Source of the DNA: Mnemiopsis leidyi
Lineage: Eukaryota; Ctenophora; Tentaculata; Lobata; Bolinopsidae
Length of the DNA: 28,967 nt
Direction: 5' to 3'
Assembly (NCBI GenBank): GCA_000226015.1
Contig: JH156672.1
Span: 142,609-171,575 of the forward strand
Positions within the stretch are counted from its first letter, which is position 1. Every line of letters begins with the position of its first letter. Below are positions 19,040-28,675 of this stretch, piece after piece. Below the pieces are notes generated by a model, which saw only the letters and a program-made list of their open reading frames with translations, did not search any database and was not told where the DNA came from. The position numbers and the translations under genes are program-made.

Positions 19040-20394
19040 GAGTGAGAGATGAGAACTTGGTGATGTTGCTTGAGATCATTGAGAAATTAGAATGTCTAGT
19101 AATCACTAATCAGATTTCAAGAGGAATATGGAATGTTACGCACGAAAACAAAAGGTAAAAGCTGTGATTTCTGGTGATTAAAGAATTCTGATTCGAGTGA
19201 TAAAAATTTTGGGGGGGAATTGATAGTTCTATTTGTCATGATTATTATATAAATTCAGAGACTTCATGTTTCAGCGCAATATATTGATATTTTATGTTTG
19301 ATTAACCTATGCATTGTTTTTAGCCGCTTTTCATTGTATACAAACTTGGGTTGGATTTTGTAGACAAGTGAGTTTTGACCAACATTCACATTTTGATCTT
19401 GACCTGCCAACATTTGACATAACACTGAGATTCATTAGACCAATCTAGCAGCATATGATTTTACAGTTGTATTGAAGTCGTTTTGAAAATAGGCTTTTGC
19501 ATTCATTTGTCATGCCTAACAAAGACATCAATTTTAATTTTATACTGATTTTAGTCCGAATATATTCAGAATTTTTCTTGATTTATACAGAAGTTTTAGA
19601 ATTTCCCCCTTGTTAATCCAGATACACAATTCAAGTAAATCTTAAAGATTGGAATATTTATCCACCTTCAATTTTATCCGGTATTTAGATTGGCTTTGCC
19701 ACATTTTAACAAAATGCGGTAAAAACATTTGAGATCTTTAAATTGATAAGTTGTTCTTCAGTTCTTGATTTTAGAAAAGTTGGACAGTGCAGGTTGTTTA
19801 TGAAAGAAATTGTAAAGTACACAAATAAGGACAGGGCAGTTGGCATTTCGCTGACAATATTTACAGCTAAAATGTCTGAGGTATGTAATGTTAAATATTT
19901 GGGAAAAATCAAAATATCAGTGCCACATTTTTCTTAATGTTTAATGTTATTTTCTTTTAAATATATTTGTAAAAAACAATTCATGGCGTATTTCTAACCC
20001 CTTTTCCCCTAAAAACTGGTAAATATGAATGTAAACCAACCAACAATTATTCAGCGCAAGCGATTGTTTTTACTAAACGTCTTTCCTCTACTATACCCGT
20101 TCTAAGCAAATAGTAGAATATATTGGAATGTCGGCTCCTTTACAAATATGCTCCCATTACATCACTACAACAGACCCTAGCACACTTGCCCTACACTCTT
20201 GCTGCAGAGTACTATTAGTAAATTATCTTCCTTCTCCCGCTACGTAGTATTGGTAGTCTGAGTACCTGTCTGCCCGCTAAATTTATACAGCGGAACATTG
20301 GCTCCTGTCACACTTGGTAGGAACGTTGTGGGAAGTTGTCACTAATTTGTTTTGTTGGACACTTAGACACTGCAACTTTGCTGGACTGTAGAGT
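19040..20394. other. 3' UTR and intergenic A+T-rich DNA
   Basis: A variant polyadenylation signal ATTAAA lies at 19177-19182, about 140 bases after the receptor stop. A G8 run is at 19211-19218. Short frames around 19706-19937 have no coding character. Confidence 0.5.
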
Positions 20395-20681
20395 TTGACT
20401 TTAAACTGTACTTTAGACTGTACTTTGTCTGGAGATGTTCTCAAAATCAAAGAGAAATGTGAACGTTGCAGTTTTATGATACAAGGACATACTATAAAGT
20501 ATTATATATATAAAGCACTTTATGACAACAATACAATTACAGTTACTCTGGTTAAGAAAGGGAAGAAATGTTTTATAACAGTTAAACATGGACTTTCTAA
20601 ATAGTAACAGCGCTAAATCTGCCCACAGTCTAGTGATTTAGACTATGCAAATGTAGGGGTGACTTCCCAAATTGAGTTGAT

Positions 20682-20760
20682 AGATCGTGAATTATTAAAG
20701 TAAGTAAAGCAGATCATGAATTATTAAAGTAAGTAAAGCAGATCATGAAATATTAAAGTA
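20682..20760. repeat. 29-bp tandem repeat, 2.7 copies
   Basis: AGATC(A/G)TGAATTATTAAAG with the rest of the unit occurs at 20682, 20711 and, partially, 20740. Confidence 0.88.
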
Positions 20761-21505
20761 CGGCCACCAAAACGCCAAACAATACAGTCTACAGGGAACA
20801 CTGGTTACACTGCATGTGTAAAGTACTCGTTAGTCGGCTACTAGCTATGCCGGTACTATTATCATTATGACTAACTGATTATGGCTAACTGCAATAATAC
20901 TGCCGTTAAATGCGAGTTACTAGAATGAACAGCCAACTTTCGTGTAACCACTAGGCCACTTTATAATAGACACCCGGATTGTGCGAAACATAACCTGTTT
21001 TGGAAAATAAAGTATGCGTGTCACTGAATGTAAGAATGTAAAAGAGACAAACTCAACATCAACTTACTTTGACACGCTGAAGATATTTGCAATTTAAAAC
21101 GCCTTAGTGTCAAATTGCAAATACTTGTCAATCTTGCTCAAGTAATGAACTTTCTGGTTATGTTGGATGTTTATTTACACTTCGTCAATGAATTATTTCA
21201 AAGAGCTTGCTAGTTTTATGTTAGGAATAATGAAATTAGAAAATGACATTCTGACAACTTTGTCACACTCACCGAACTGACACCAAGGATGTACATAGTC
21301 TAGTTGAACTAGTTGATAGTTCCCGTCTAAAGATGAAGTTTGCTTACCGCTGTAAACTACACAGACTGTCACCTACATAACTTAAGAAGAAGGTGTGGTT
21401 AATCTCTTTACAGAGGACATCGTCAGTAGTCAAGGTGCATGATCTGTTGCTCTGTAGAATTATAGTTCCCCAGCTCCCCTTCTTTGCTGTATCAGACTGA
21501 TCATG
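20761..21505. other. Intergenic, one strong hairpin
   Basis: TATTTGCAATTT (21084-21095) pairs perfectly with AAATTGCAAATA (21112-21123) across a 16-nt loop; GACAC/GTGTC just outside offers an alternative pairing. No gene was seen. Confidence 0.5.
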
Positions 21506-21509
21506 TAAC

Positions 21510-21857
21510 GCGCTCTCTCAATTGTTAAGGGTAGAGCGCACATGAGTTTATTTCCGACGTGTTTGGTGTTCTGTTTTAGCTGCCCGCAGATGGACTTGCC
21601 TGGGGACCTCACTCCTCAGGCTAATTGTTGCTTTGAGAGCCACCCAGCGCCTGGTAAAGATGGACCTTCACGAGTGACGAGTAGAGGTCGAATTGGACAA
21701 ATTGTGCATTCCACATTGTTTGTTGACTGAATTCGTTGACGAGATCACTAATCATATCTGTCTACCGTTCTAACGAAACTTTCGTTCATCTGCGAGAGTC
21801 GCGTCGGGTTTCGCCTTGCCTGGGGACCTCAGTCTTTTGTTGCAGCGCCCGGTAAAG
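21510..21857 (+). repeat. Dispersed GGGGACCTCAG...CCCGGTAAG repeat, copies 3 and 4
   Basis: Copy 3 (21596-21659) reads TTGCCTGGGGACCTCACTCC, then CTAATTGTTGCTTTGAGAGC, ending CGCCTGGTAAAG. Copy 4 (about 21815-21857) is shortened to TTGCCTGGGGACCTCAG, TTTTGTTGCAGCGCCCGG and TAAAG. A GCGCTCT/AGAGCGC hairpin sits at about 21510-21540. An acceptor-like CTGCCCGCAG precedes copy 3, so the unit looks exon-like, but the frame is not conserved between copies. Confidence 0.7.
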
Positions 21858-21966
21858 TATCACCGAGACAATCTGTTAGACACTCCGTACCGCGCCGTCG
21901 GTCAAATATTGCTGCACATTACTTAGATTCGAATACAAAATTAGAAGTACTGTTTTACTTCATCAA

Positions 21967-22122
21967 GGTTGTCTGACTTTGTCCGACCCTCATTCGAAGC
22001 AAGAATAAAATGACGGGATCAGGGTGCGCGCTGCTGTACTTGACGAGATGATATCCGTCTAACGAGGAGAGCAGAAAACTGCAAACTGCGAGCCACGCGC
22101 GGGTCGGGTAACACCTCGACAA
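21967..22122 (-). repeat. Inverted copy of CpG-rich modules c and d
   Basis: Read on the minus strand, 22122-22051 gives TTGTCGAGGTGTTACCCGAC to CGTTAGACGGATA (module d). 22039-21967 gives CAGCAGCGCGCACCCTGATC, CGTCATTTTATTC and GTCGGACAAAGTCAGACAA (module c). Module order differs from the 2763-3292 cluster (d-c here, c-c'-d there). Confidence 0.75.
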
Positions 22123-22124
22123 TG

Positions 22125-24113
22125 CTGTACAGTGTACAGATTCAAACTTGATCTGGAACAGATTACGGATATCACCATCATTAGCAATAGCATCAGAGAA
22201 GTTATTTGTTATTGCATAGTATATTTGGGGCTTAGCATGCAGGTTCCATTCCATGCATTCACAGAAGGTAAAATGTTGTCGCTGACTTGTGTGACTGGAC
22301 TTGACACCAATTTGGAAAAGTTACAAGACAGCTCGTAAACGGTACGTGCGCGCTCACTTTCTATTGGTGTATCCAGTTTGTAAACATTTACGAAGATCGC
22401 CGCTTCCGGTCGGTGAGCATGTCCGAAAATACATAATTTGTCGCAAATTTGTAATACTTTCAACAGCAAAATGGTTGGGGTCAAAATGTTTAAATCGTCG
22501 TGATTATTATCAAGCTGATTTGCCTTCAAGTGATTTTAAAGTAAAAGGATATAAGTTTAGCTCAACCAAGTTTCATTACAAAAATAAAACACGAAAATCA
22601 GGTGTGTATATATTTGCAATAACTGTAATTATTTAGAAATGAAATCAAACTGAAAGGCTACCCAAAATCGCATGCGACAACACATATTGTGGTGCTTGAA
22701 AGGTTTCCATAGAACAATATATATCTCAATACGGAAAGCCGTACAATTTAAACTTAATATCGCTTGCACAATATACCGTTAACACGAAGAAGGTTCCAGA
22801 AAAACCGGGATTTTCAATGTACAGAACGCAGTTATATACACAAAATGTACTGGACTGTCTTGAACTTACTCATTTTCGCGTGAAACATGTTACAGTAACC
22901 AGGATCAAAACACCCGTATCCTATCGAGTTGATCCTTTACTCGTTTTCATCATACAGTCATTTTTCACGTGAAAAAAACACAAGGTGTCTAAGCACAATT
23001 TAATTAAAATCAAATGGAAAAGTTCACGTAACCGGGAAATTTAGTTACGAAGAAAATGCGTTTGCAGTGGATTAATACTTATAGCAACGATTACATTCAA
23101 TTCAACCTATCAAATGGGATCGACAGAACAGACGCAAAACTTCTTACTGAGTTTAAACATTTTAAACCAAGAAACTTTACTTTATTGGCACACAGAAATG
23201 GAATACTCAAAGCCATTGTACCCCCAGAAAATTCTTCTTCCATGAAAATTGAAAAAGGGAAAGTGAAATGTACAGAAAATTGACTATACAGTATTGCGAT
23301 GGGATGCCAATACTACGTAATACAATACACACAAGGCACAGACCTGCTGCAGTTATAAACTTCACATTGTTGTTTAAAATCAGAGTAATCTACACGGCTG
23401 TTCTCTCTTCATCTTTATCTCAGGGTCTATCTAAAATTATAACTTTCAATGATATTAACTTGCCAACTAGTTACACTTGTCATAGAAAGTTTAGTTGTTT
23501 TGACTACGCCATGAACTGATGAGGTGCCGAAAATATATGCTAGTATTAAAACAGGCCATGTTAGCAATATAGAAGTCGACGTAAATTTGATGGTGCACGC
23601 CAGAACTGAAGTGTTGGTCGGTAGGAAACTTTTGGAAGTTTGAAAACAAGCCGGTTTACTAAACTGATCTTTATCAACGACACTATAACCCTATCCAGAG
23701 CTCAAAATATATATCCCGTACATTTAGTCTACACACAAAATTGAAATACTCGCATCTTAGCAACAAATCACGCTCGCTAAAATATAAATTGTCCGGTAAA
23801 ATATGTTTAATCACGGAACGATGACAGAAATGGGACTTAATCAAAATCTTATGCTCTTCAAAGCTTTAAATGTGACCTATAAATATGGCATAGTGAACGT
23901 GGTTGATTTAACAATGAACAATCTAACATGTCTGTAATGATGTCCTAATAAACTTGAGCTCTGCCAATTATTGACTGTCGGAACTAGATGTTAACAGCAA
24001 AATTACTTAATCTTGACCAAAATTAATAATTTTTGGAGTTATTTAAAATCTAAAAATCGGTGAAAAGCGAGAGGCACTGAATTCAAAAAATTGGCATCAA
24101 TTCATTTTATCTC
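22125..24113. other. Long region without a supportable gene
   Basis: The 22340-22470 part is relatively CpG-rich and contains CCGCTTCCGG, an ETS-like core on the minus strand, so a promoter is conceivable. An open frame 23056-23283 (75 codons; MRLQWINTYS to KGKVKCTEN) has plausible composition but no recognised domain or intron context. Other overlapping frames contradict one another. Nothing firmer can be said. Confidence 0.35.
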
Positions 24114-24119
24114 TTTATT
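24114..24119 (-). terminator. Candidate polyadenylation signal for the 239-aa gene
   Basis: TTTATT on + reads AATAAA on the minus strand, about 480 bases after the stop at 24603-24605. Confidence 0.35.
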
Positions 24120-24602
24120 TACGGAAATGTATGTGCAAAAAGATGTGGATATATTCATTAGTCAATGTGATATAATACACAACGTATATAATCGTCCCCA
24201 AAATACACCGTGACTTGAAAATATATCAAGAGGTACTATGTAAAATGTTTTGATGGCGAAATTTCATACCTTGGGTGAGTCAGCATTGATTTAACAATTA
24301 TATGTTCAAAATTACATCAAGAACCCAATTAATCAATAACGAAACTAAATAAGTAGCTTGGGTAAACAGCGTATTTTTTATAGCATGACTTATACAGTTA
24401 AAACAATTTCGTATTCCAAATATAACATTTTAACCAAAAAATCAATTCTGATTTGACCTGATTTCTTGATTAGACCACAATTGCATCGCAGCGTAATCCA
24501 CCTCAAGTCAACTGTACAAAATCACCTGGACTTACCCCTCCCCAACACAAATCCGAAACACACGCTGCAATATTCTCAAATATAGTACTAATATAACATG
24601 AA

Positions 24603-25322
24603 TTACCGGGGAGCCGACTGTGACAAGTGAGAGAACAGGACATAAGGAGGGGAGGATCTCGCGGAACGGCTTCTCTTGGAAATGTCGTTACATTCCTGTC
24701 CAGGCAAGGGGTACGGACTATTGGAGAGCTTGTCATTAGTTCTACGTTTCAGAGAATTCATCTTGTAGCACTCAGGCTGTATTCCACTCATCATGAAAGG
24801 TATGTGATCATGTTCCCCAGCCGGGCTTGGATCACATGAGCCAGCTTGATTGTAAGGGATGTTGAAGTCCGGCCGGAAATTCAAGGAAAAGGGACGGTCT
24901 GGGTAGGAATCTTCACACTCCATGTCATCATCATCATCATCCTCCTCTCTACTCGATTCGTACATACCAAAAAAGCGGGAGGTATTTAGTGACATAAAGT
25001 TGGGCTGAAAGAATTCATCTCTTTCTCGGAATGTAGGAAGTGTGGAGATGGTCTCGGCCCTTGGTCGCATGATTACCGGAACCGATGGATGGGCAGATTC
25101 CAATTCTTCTTTGTCTAGGACGCTGAGTTTTCTGGCGAGCTGTTCCATGGCAAGGTTTCTCTCAGCACTGTAGCTCTTCCTGACTCCCTCTGGGCTTGGT
25201 GGTGGAGCACTTGCACACATTCCACCTCTGTTAGAGTTCGCTATAACACCGGAGTAGTTGCCATTGTACGAAGTGGATGCAGATGGTTCTTCTTCAAAGT
25301 TAAATATGTCCTCATCACACAT
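24603..25322 (-). CDS. Uncharacterised 239-aa, probably regulatory, protein
   Basis: One uninterrupted exon from ATG to TAA. Composition is low-complexity and polar with no membrane helix or signal peptide, so it is probably cytoplasmic or nuclear. Visible motifs: acidic N-terminus (MCDEDIFNFEEE); APPPSPEG (39-46); a helical-looking RNLAMEQLARKLSVLDKEEL (55-74); RPRAET (86-91), a basophilic-kinase RxRxxT site; a Glu/Asp run (126-137) coded by a GAT/GAG tract; and basic patches LKRRTND (191-197) and KRSRSARSS (216-224) that could be a nuclear signal. I do not recognise the family. The ATG follows an AG only two bases upstream (AATTCAAATAG), and the frame stays open further 5' through another AG (ATTCTCAG at about 25361), so the start may be preceded by a leader exon or more coding sequence. 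Confidence 0.7.
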   Translation of the reverse strand: MCDEDIFNFEEEPSASTSYNGNYSGVIANSNRGGMCASAPPPSPEGVRKSYSAERNLAMEQLARKLSVLDKEELESAHPSVPVIMRPRAETISTLPTFRERDEFFQPNFMSLNTSRFFGMYESSREEDDDDDDMECEDSYPDRPFSLNFRPDFNIPYNQAGSCDPSPAGEHDHIPFMMSGIQPECYKMNSLKRRTNDKLSNSPYPLPGQECNDISKRSRSARSSPPYVLFSHLSQSAPR

Positions 25323-26040
25323 TTCTATTTGAATTAGAAACCATCTTATCCATAAGGGAGCATGCCTGAGAATTTGTGGATTAGATTGAAGACAAATATT
25401 AAGTGCTCAAGAGTCAAGACAGAATATAATAATTACTCAATCATAGGTGATAGGGTGACCAGGGACAAATAGTATATGTTTGAATGGTCACAATTTCACA
25501 ACTGACATGGTCAAACAGTCAAAATTTTGACCATGATCATTGTCAAAATCTTTATTTCACAACCAATTCTGTCACGTTTTTATTGAAATAATTTATGAGT
25601 ATTATGCAACTGTAATAATAATGTATCTGAGATCTAAGAAAAGCTTCCATAATTAAGGCTTCAATAATGTTTAATGTACAGTAAACAGACTACAAAACAA
25701 CACAGCACTGGCAGTGCCGCACCACAGGTTGGTACTAGACATCAAGAGAGAGTTCCCTGTCAACTCTCTGTCAGTCAACTTGACCCCTTATAAGGCCCCA
25801 AAATGGAAATTTTCAACTTTGAGTTAGGAGAAAAGTTATACCAGTATTTTGACATAAAATTTTCAACTTGAAATTATAAGGAGTCAGAAAACCATGTGTC
25901 TTTTCTGACTGGAGGCACGCTTTGCTTTTTGCAAATGTTATAATATATTATAGTTAATTATTTACATCTATAATTGTGTTACAAAATTTTATTAATTGAA
26001 ATTGAATCAATTTTGGTCACTCTTCTAGCCGCTCATATTA
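25323..26040. other. Upstream flank of the 239-aa gene
   Basis: Mostly A+T-rich. Around 25700-25795 all three + frames are open for 30 or more codons (for example VLDIKREFPVNSL in one), but there is no start, donor or recognised motif. It may be a repeat fragment. Confidence 0.35.
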
Positions 26041-26043
26041 TGA

Positions 26044-26118
26044 GTGTATGAATCATAACTCCAGGAAAATCACACCAGATCGAGTAATCCCAGTACCACA
26101 CTCGATCCATTCATACAC
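26044..26118. repeat. Nested inverted repeats
   Basis: Outer arms GTGTATGAAT (26044-26053) and ATTCATACAC (26109-26118); inner arms GATCGAGT (26078-26085) and ACTCGATC (26100-26107). The left spacer is 24 bases and the right spacer one base. Confidence 0.7.
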
Positions 26119-26260
26119 ACCATTTACAAGCCTCAACCTCGAGGATTACCAAGCAGGACAGCAAGCAAAACGCAGTGGTAGTTCTTTGTAGTATTCACTT
26201 CAAAACCTGACTCCCAATGGGTTCTAGGAGTCCTCTGATGACGGATCACTATAGTACTAG

Positions 26261-26637
26261 ATGTCCTTTGGGATATCACCTATCCATCAGGGCCATAAAA
26301 ATGTTATGTCCTCCGGAAGTACCAACCTGGCAAACCCCCAGCCCAGCCCAGTACGGTCTATGCCTGCAATCCAGAGGGGCTCCATGAGACGTTCGCCACA
26401 AGGTGGACGTAGCCTCCTTGTCAAACTGGGAGGCAAAGTGAGTAACCACAGAACAAAAAGTGGACATATACACAAACACATGGAGTAGGATTTAGGACCG
26501 TGGTAGCATTGAGTAAGGATAAGAAATACAGTGTCTTAGAGCAAGATAGTGCTCATAAGGAGTGGGTTCATTGTCTGAGAAAGTGTCAAACCAGGAAAAA
26601 CAAAAGACTCTTAAGTGTTCAGTACCTGAGGACATGA
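26261..26637 (+). pseudogene. Coding-like fragment of unknown family, frame broken
   Basis: A G+C-rich patch in A+T-rich surroundings. The first frame (26261-26488) runs MSFGISPIHQ, then SPVRSMPAIQRGSMRRSPQG and LLVKLGGK, at which point GTGAGT occurs. A second, shifted frame is open 26449-26637, rich in Lys/Arg/Gln (ALSKDKKYSVLEQDSAHKEW), with no start. The two could be one degraded protein or a repeat fragment. The minus strand is also open here, so the coding strand is uncertain. Confidence 0.25.
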
Positions 26638-27315
26638 AAACAGATGGCCAGGCATGAAACGGTGCATCATGAGTGGGTGAAACAGGTTAATATTCCAAAT
26701 GCGGTGAAAATGGCAAAATTTTGGTCACATGTTCTACCACATCCAACACAAATTGCCATTCACAATAATGCTTGTTGCTAAAATTGGTACTTTATATAGT
26801 TAAGTGATTTCTGGAGATTGCGCTTAAGAAGTAATCTAATCATCCAAGTATCTTGTATTTGCTACTTATTGGATTCCAAAATTCAGTAAAGTTCAGATCA
26901 TTCCACTTGGACCCAAACTTACTTTGAGCACTAAAAATAGAATTGTTCAGTGAATTCTTAACTGCACTTAGACGTGATGGTAAAGTTAGAATAGAGATTT
27001 TGAGATATTGGTTCCAGAGCCAAGCGGACTTTTAAACGAATTGATAGGTTGGCTTTGAGTGATCAAAAGGTTATCTTTCATAATAGATAATTGGAATAAT
27101 GACAATAATGACATCTAGATACATGGGACTTGATAGTCTTAAACATTTCCATTATACAGCGGTGTCTAGAGGTTTTCAACAGTAATAATTCATGTTTCGT
27201 AAATCTCTGGGACACAACCGTCTGGGGCAGGATTTTGGCCATAGAAGTAGTAGGTGATAAGGGGCTTTGTAGAATACCTTTCTAGAATGTAGTGCCTCCA
27301 ACCTGCTTCCAAATA
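26638..27315. other. Spacer, nothing recognised
   Basis: A+T-rich with short frames only; no repeats shared with the rest of the window were noticed. Confidence 0.5.
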
Positions 27316-27770
27316 CACCCCCTGCGCGGGAGGTCGCACTGAGGTCGCACTTTCAGAGGTCGCATGTCGCCGCGACTACCTACGTCATTTCATCGCAACC
27401 TCACAGACACATTTTTTTGATTTCGAGCAAATCTTTGATACAAGCTGGTAGAGAAACATCAGGGCTACCACTGGAACTAACTCTCATCATTCTAGGTTGA
27501 AACCGTGAGGAGTAATGCTCTTTTCAGTTGGAAGATACGGCGGAATCGGAAAATGTCAAAATTTTTCGTCGGACTGCTGTGACAAAACGAGGTAAGATAT
27601 CAAAAATCCGAGGTCAACCCATCTCTCGAAATCGTCTTAACTACCTATGTCCGAAGTTTCATAAAGATTGGTCAAGAAATGGCTTCAAAAATCGTGACAT
27701 CCAACGAAAAAGTTAGCGACGTAACGAGAGATCAAATTTTTAGGACAAAAGTGCGACCTCCGGGTTAACC
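27316..27770. mobile_element. Short non-autonomous repeat with GAGGTCGCACT ends, full copy
   Basis: The left end has three direct copies of GAGGTCGCA within about 45 bases. The right end reads AAAAGTGCGACCTCC, an inverted match to GGAGGTCGCACTTT. No clear target duplication was found. The internal 62-codon frame (27528-27716) has no recognised domain and is probably incidental. The first 152 bases recur at 28421. Confidence 0.6.
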
Positions 27771-28286
27771 TCCGAACTCTAGAATCTTCCAGGTGCCCCT
27801 TCAATACAACTGTAAAAGCCTAGGTACATGTGTAACAATTAAAAATTATACAAGTACCATGCGTGTCTTATATTTGATCGTTTCTTTATAATTGTCTGGC
27901 CTTCTACCTCAACACCAAGCACCTTATCCAAACAGTTACCAACTTCTAATCTTGCTGAAGCATTTTCCTCTGCAAGTCGAATGAGTAGGGGTTTCTGGAG
28001 TATGAGATTGGCCAGCGGTCATCACAGAGCATTTGCAATGAATTTTTCTCACATGTCACTAGTGCAAGCAGAACATAATGATTGCCATGCTACATATAGT
28101 GCTCATGATTGGAAACAGCTTATTTGGCTACAAAATGTGCCTTTATGAGTGGGACAATTATATGATTCTGGATTGGTAAAGATGTGCCTAGCTGGCATTA
28201 TTGCTAATTTGAGATTATAGTTGATGTTTTTTAAAGAATTTAGATATAAACAGGAGCATCTAAGTGATGCAGGAGCGGGTTATATC
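27771..28286. other. Spacer, nothing recognised
   Basis: No coding block over 40 codons or repeat was found; ordinary A+T-rich DNA. Confidence 0.5.
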
Positions 28287-28327
28287 CTGTCAGCTGTAGC
28301 TGACAGTTGCACAAATGAAAGTGCAAC
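28287..28327. other. Two abutting perfect hairpins
   Basis: CTGTCAGCTGTAGCTGACAG (9-bp arms, 2-nt loop) is followed at 28306 by GTTGCAC, eight bases, then GTGCAAC (7-bp arms). The shared G at 28306 makes them contiguous. Confidence 0.75.
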
Positions 28328-28420
28328 TTGAAGTGCCAGTCTATTACAGCTTGGCAATATTATTATTCTCACATGCAGACTATTTTCCCTCATGAGAGAT
28401 GAATATTTGACCTCCTATTT

Positions 28421-28557
28421 CACCCCCTGCGCGGGAGGTCGCACTGAGGTCGCATGTCGCCGCGACTACCTACGTCATTTCATCGCAACCTCACAGACAC
28501 ATTTTTTTGATTTCGAGCAAATCTTTGATACAGGCTGGTAGAGAAACATCAGGGCTA
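28421..28557. repeat. Truncated second copy of the GAGGTCGCACT repeat
   Basis: Same orientation as 27316-27467 and identical except for one 15-bp deletion (one GAGGTCGCA subrepeat) and one substitution. It stops at AGGGCTA and continues into an (AATAA)n-like A-rich stretch (28558-28588). Confidence 0.9.
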
Positions 28558-28675
28558 AATAAAATAATAAAATAAATAACAAATAATGATGCCAGCATCA
28601 TCACACCTATTCTCACAAAGTATCTAAAAAGCTTTAAAAATTTAAAAAAATCTAAAAAAACCAAAAATTTAAATC

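Noticed and set aside
20395..20604. 69-aa + frame
   Set aside because: It starts in an ACTGTACTTT duplication and has no recognised motif, no splice context and ordinary A+T-rich composition.
21955..22636. Several overlapping frames of 68-111 aa on both strands
   Set aside because: They contradict each other, and some run through the inverted CpG-rich repeat modules. None has a domain signature.
24503..24736. 77-aa minus frame overlapping the 239-aa gene
   Set aside because: It is a shifted-frame shadow of the real coding region, although a good donor (GGG|GTAAGT, minus strand, near 24533) downstream leaves a 3' UTR intron possible.
25690..25800. Coding exon with VLDIKREFPVNSL
   Set aside because: All three + frames are open, with no usable donor, start or family match.
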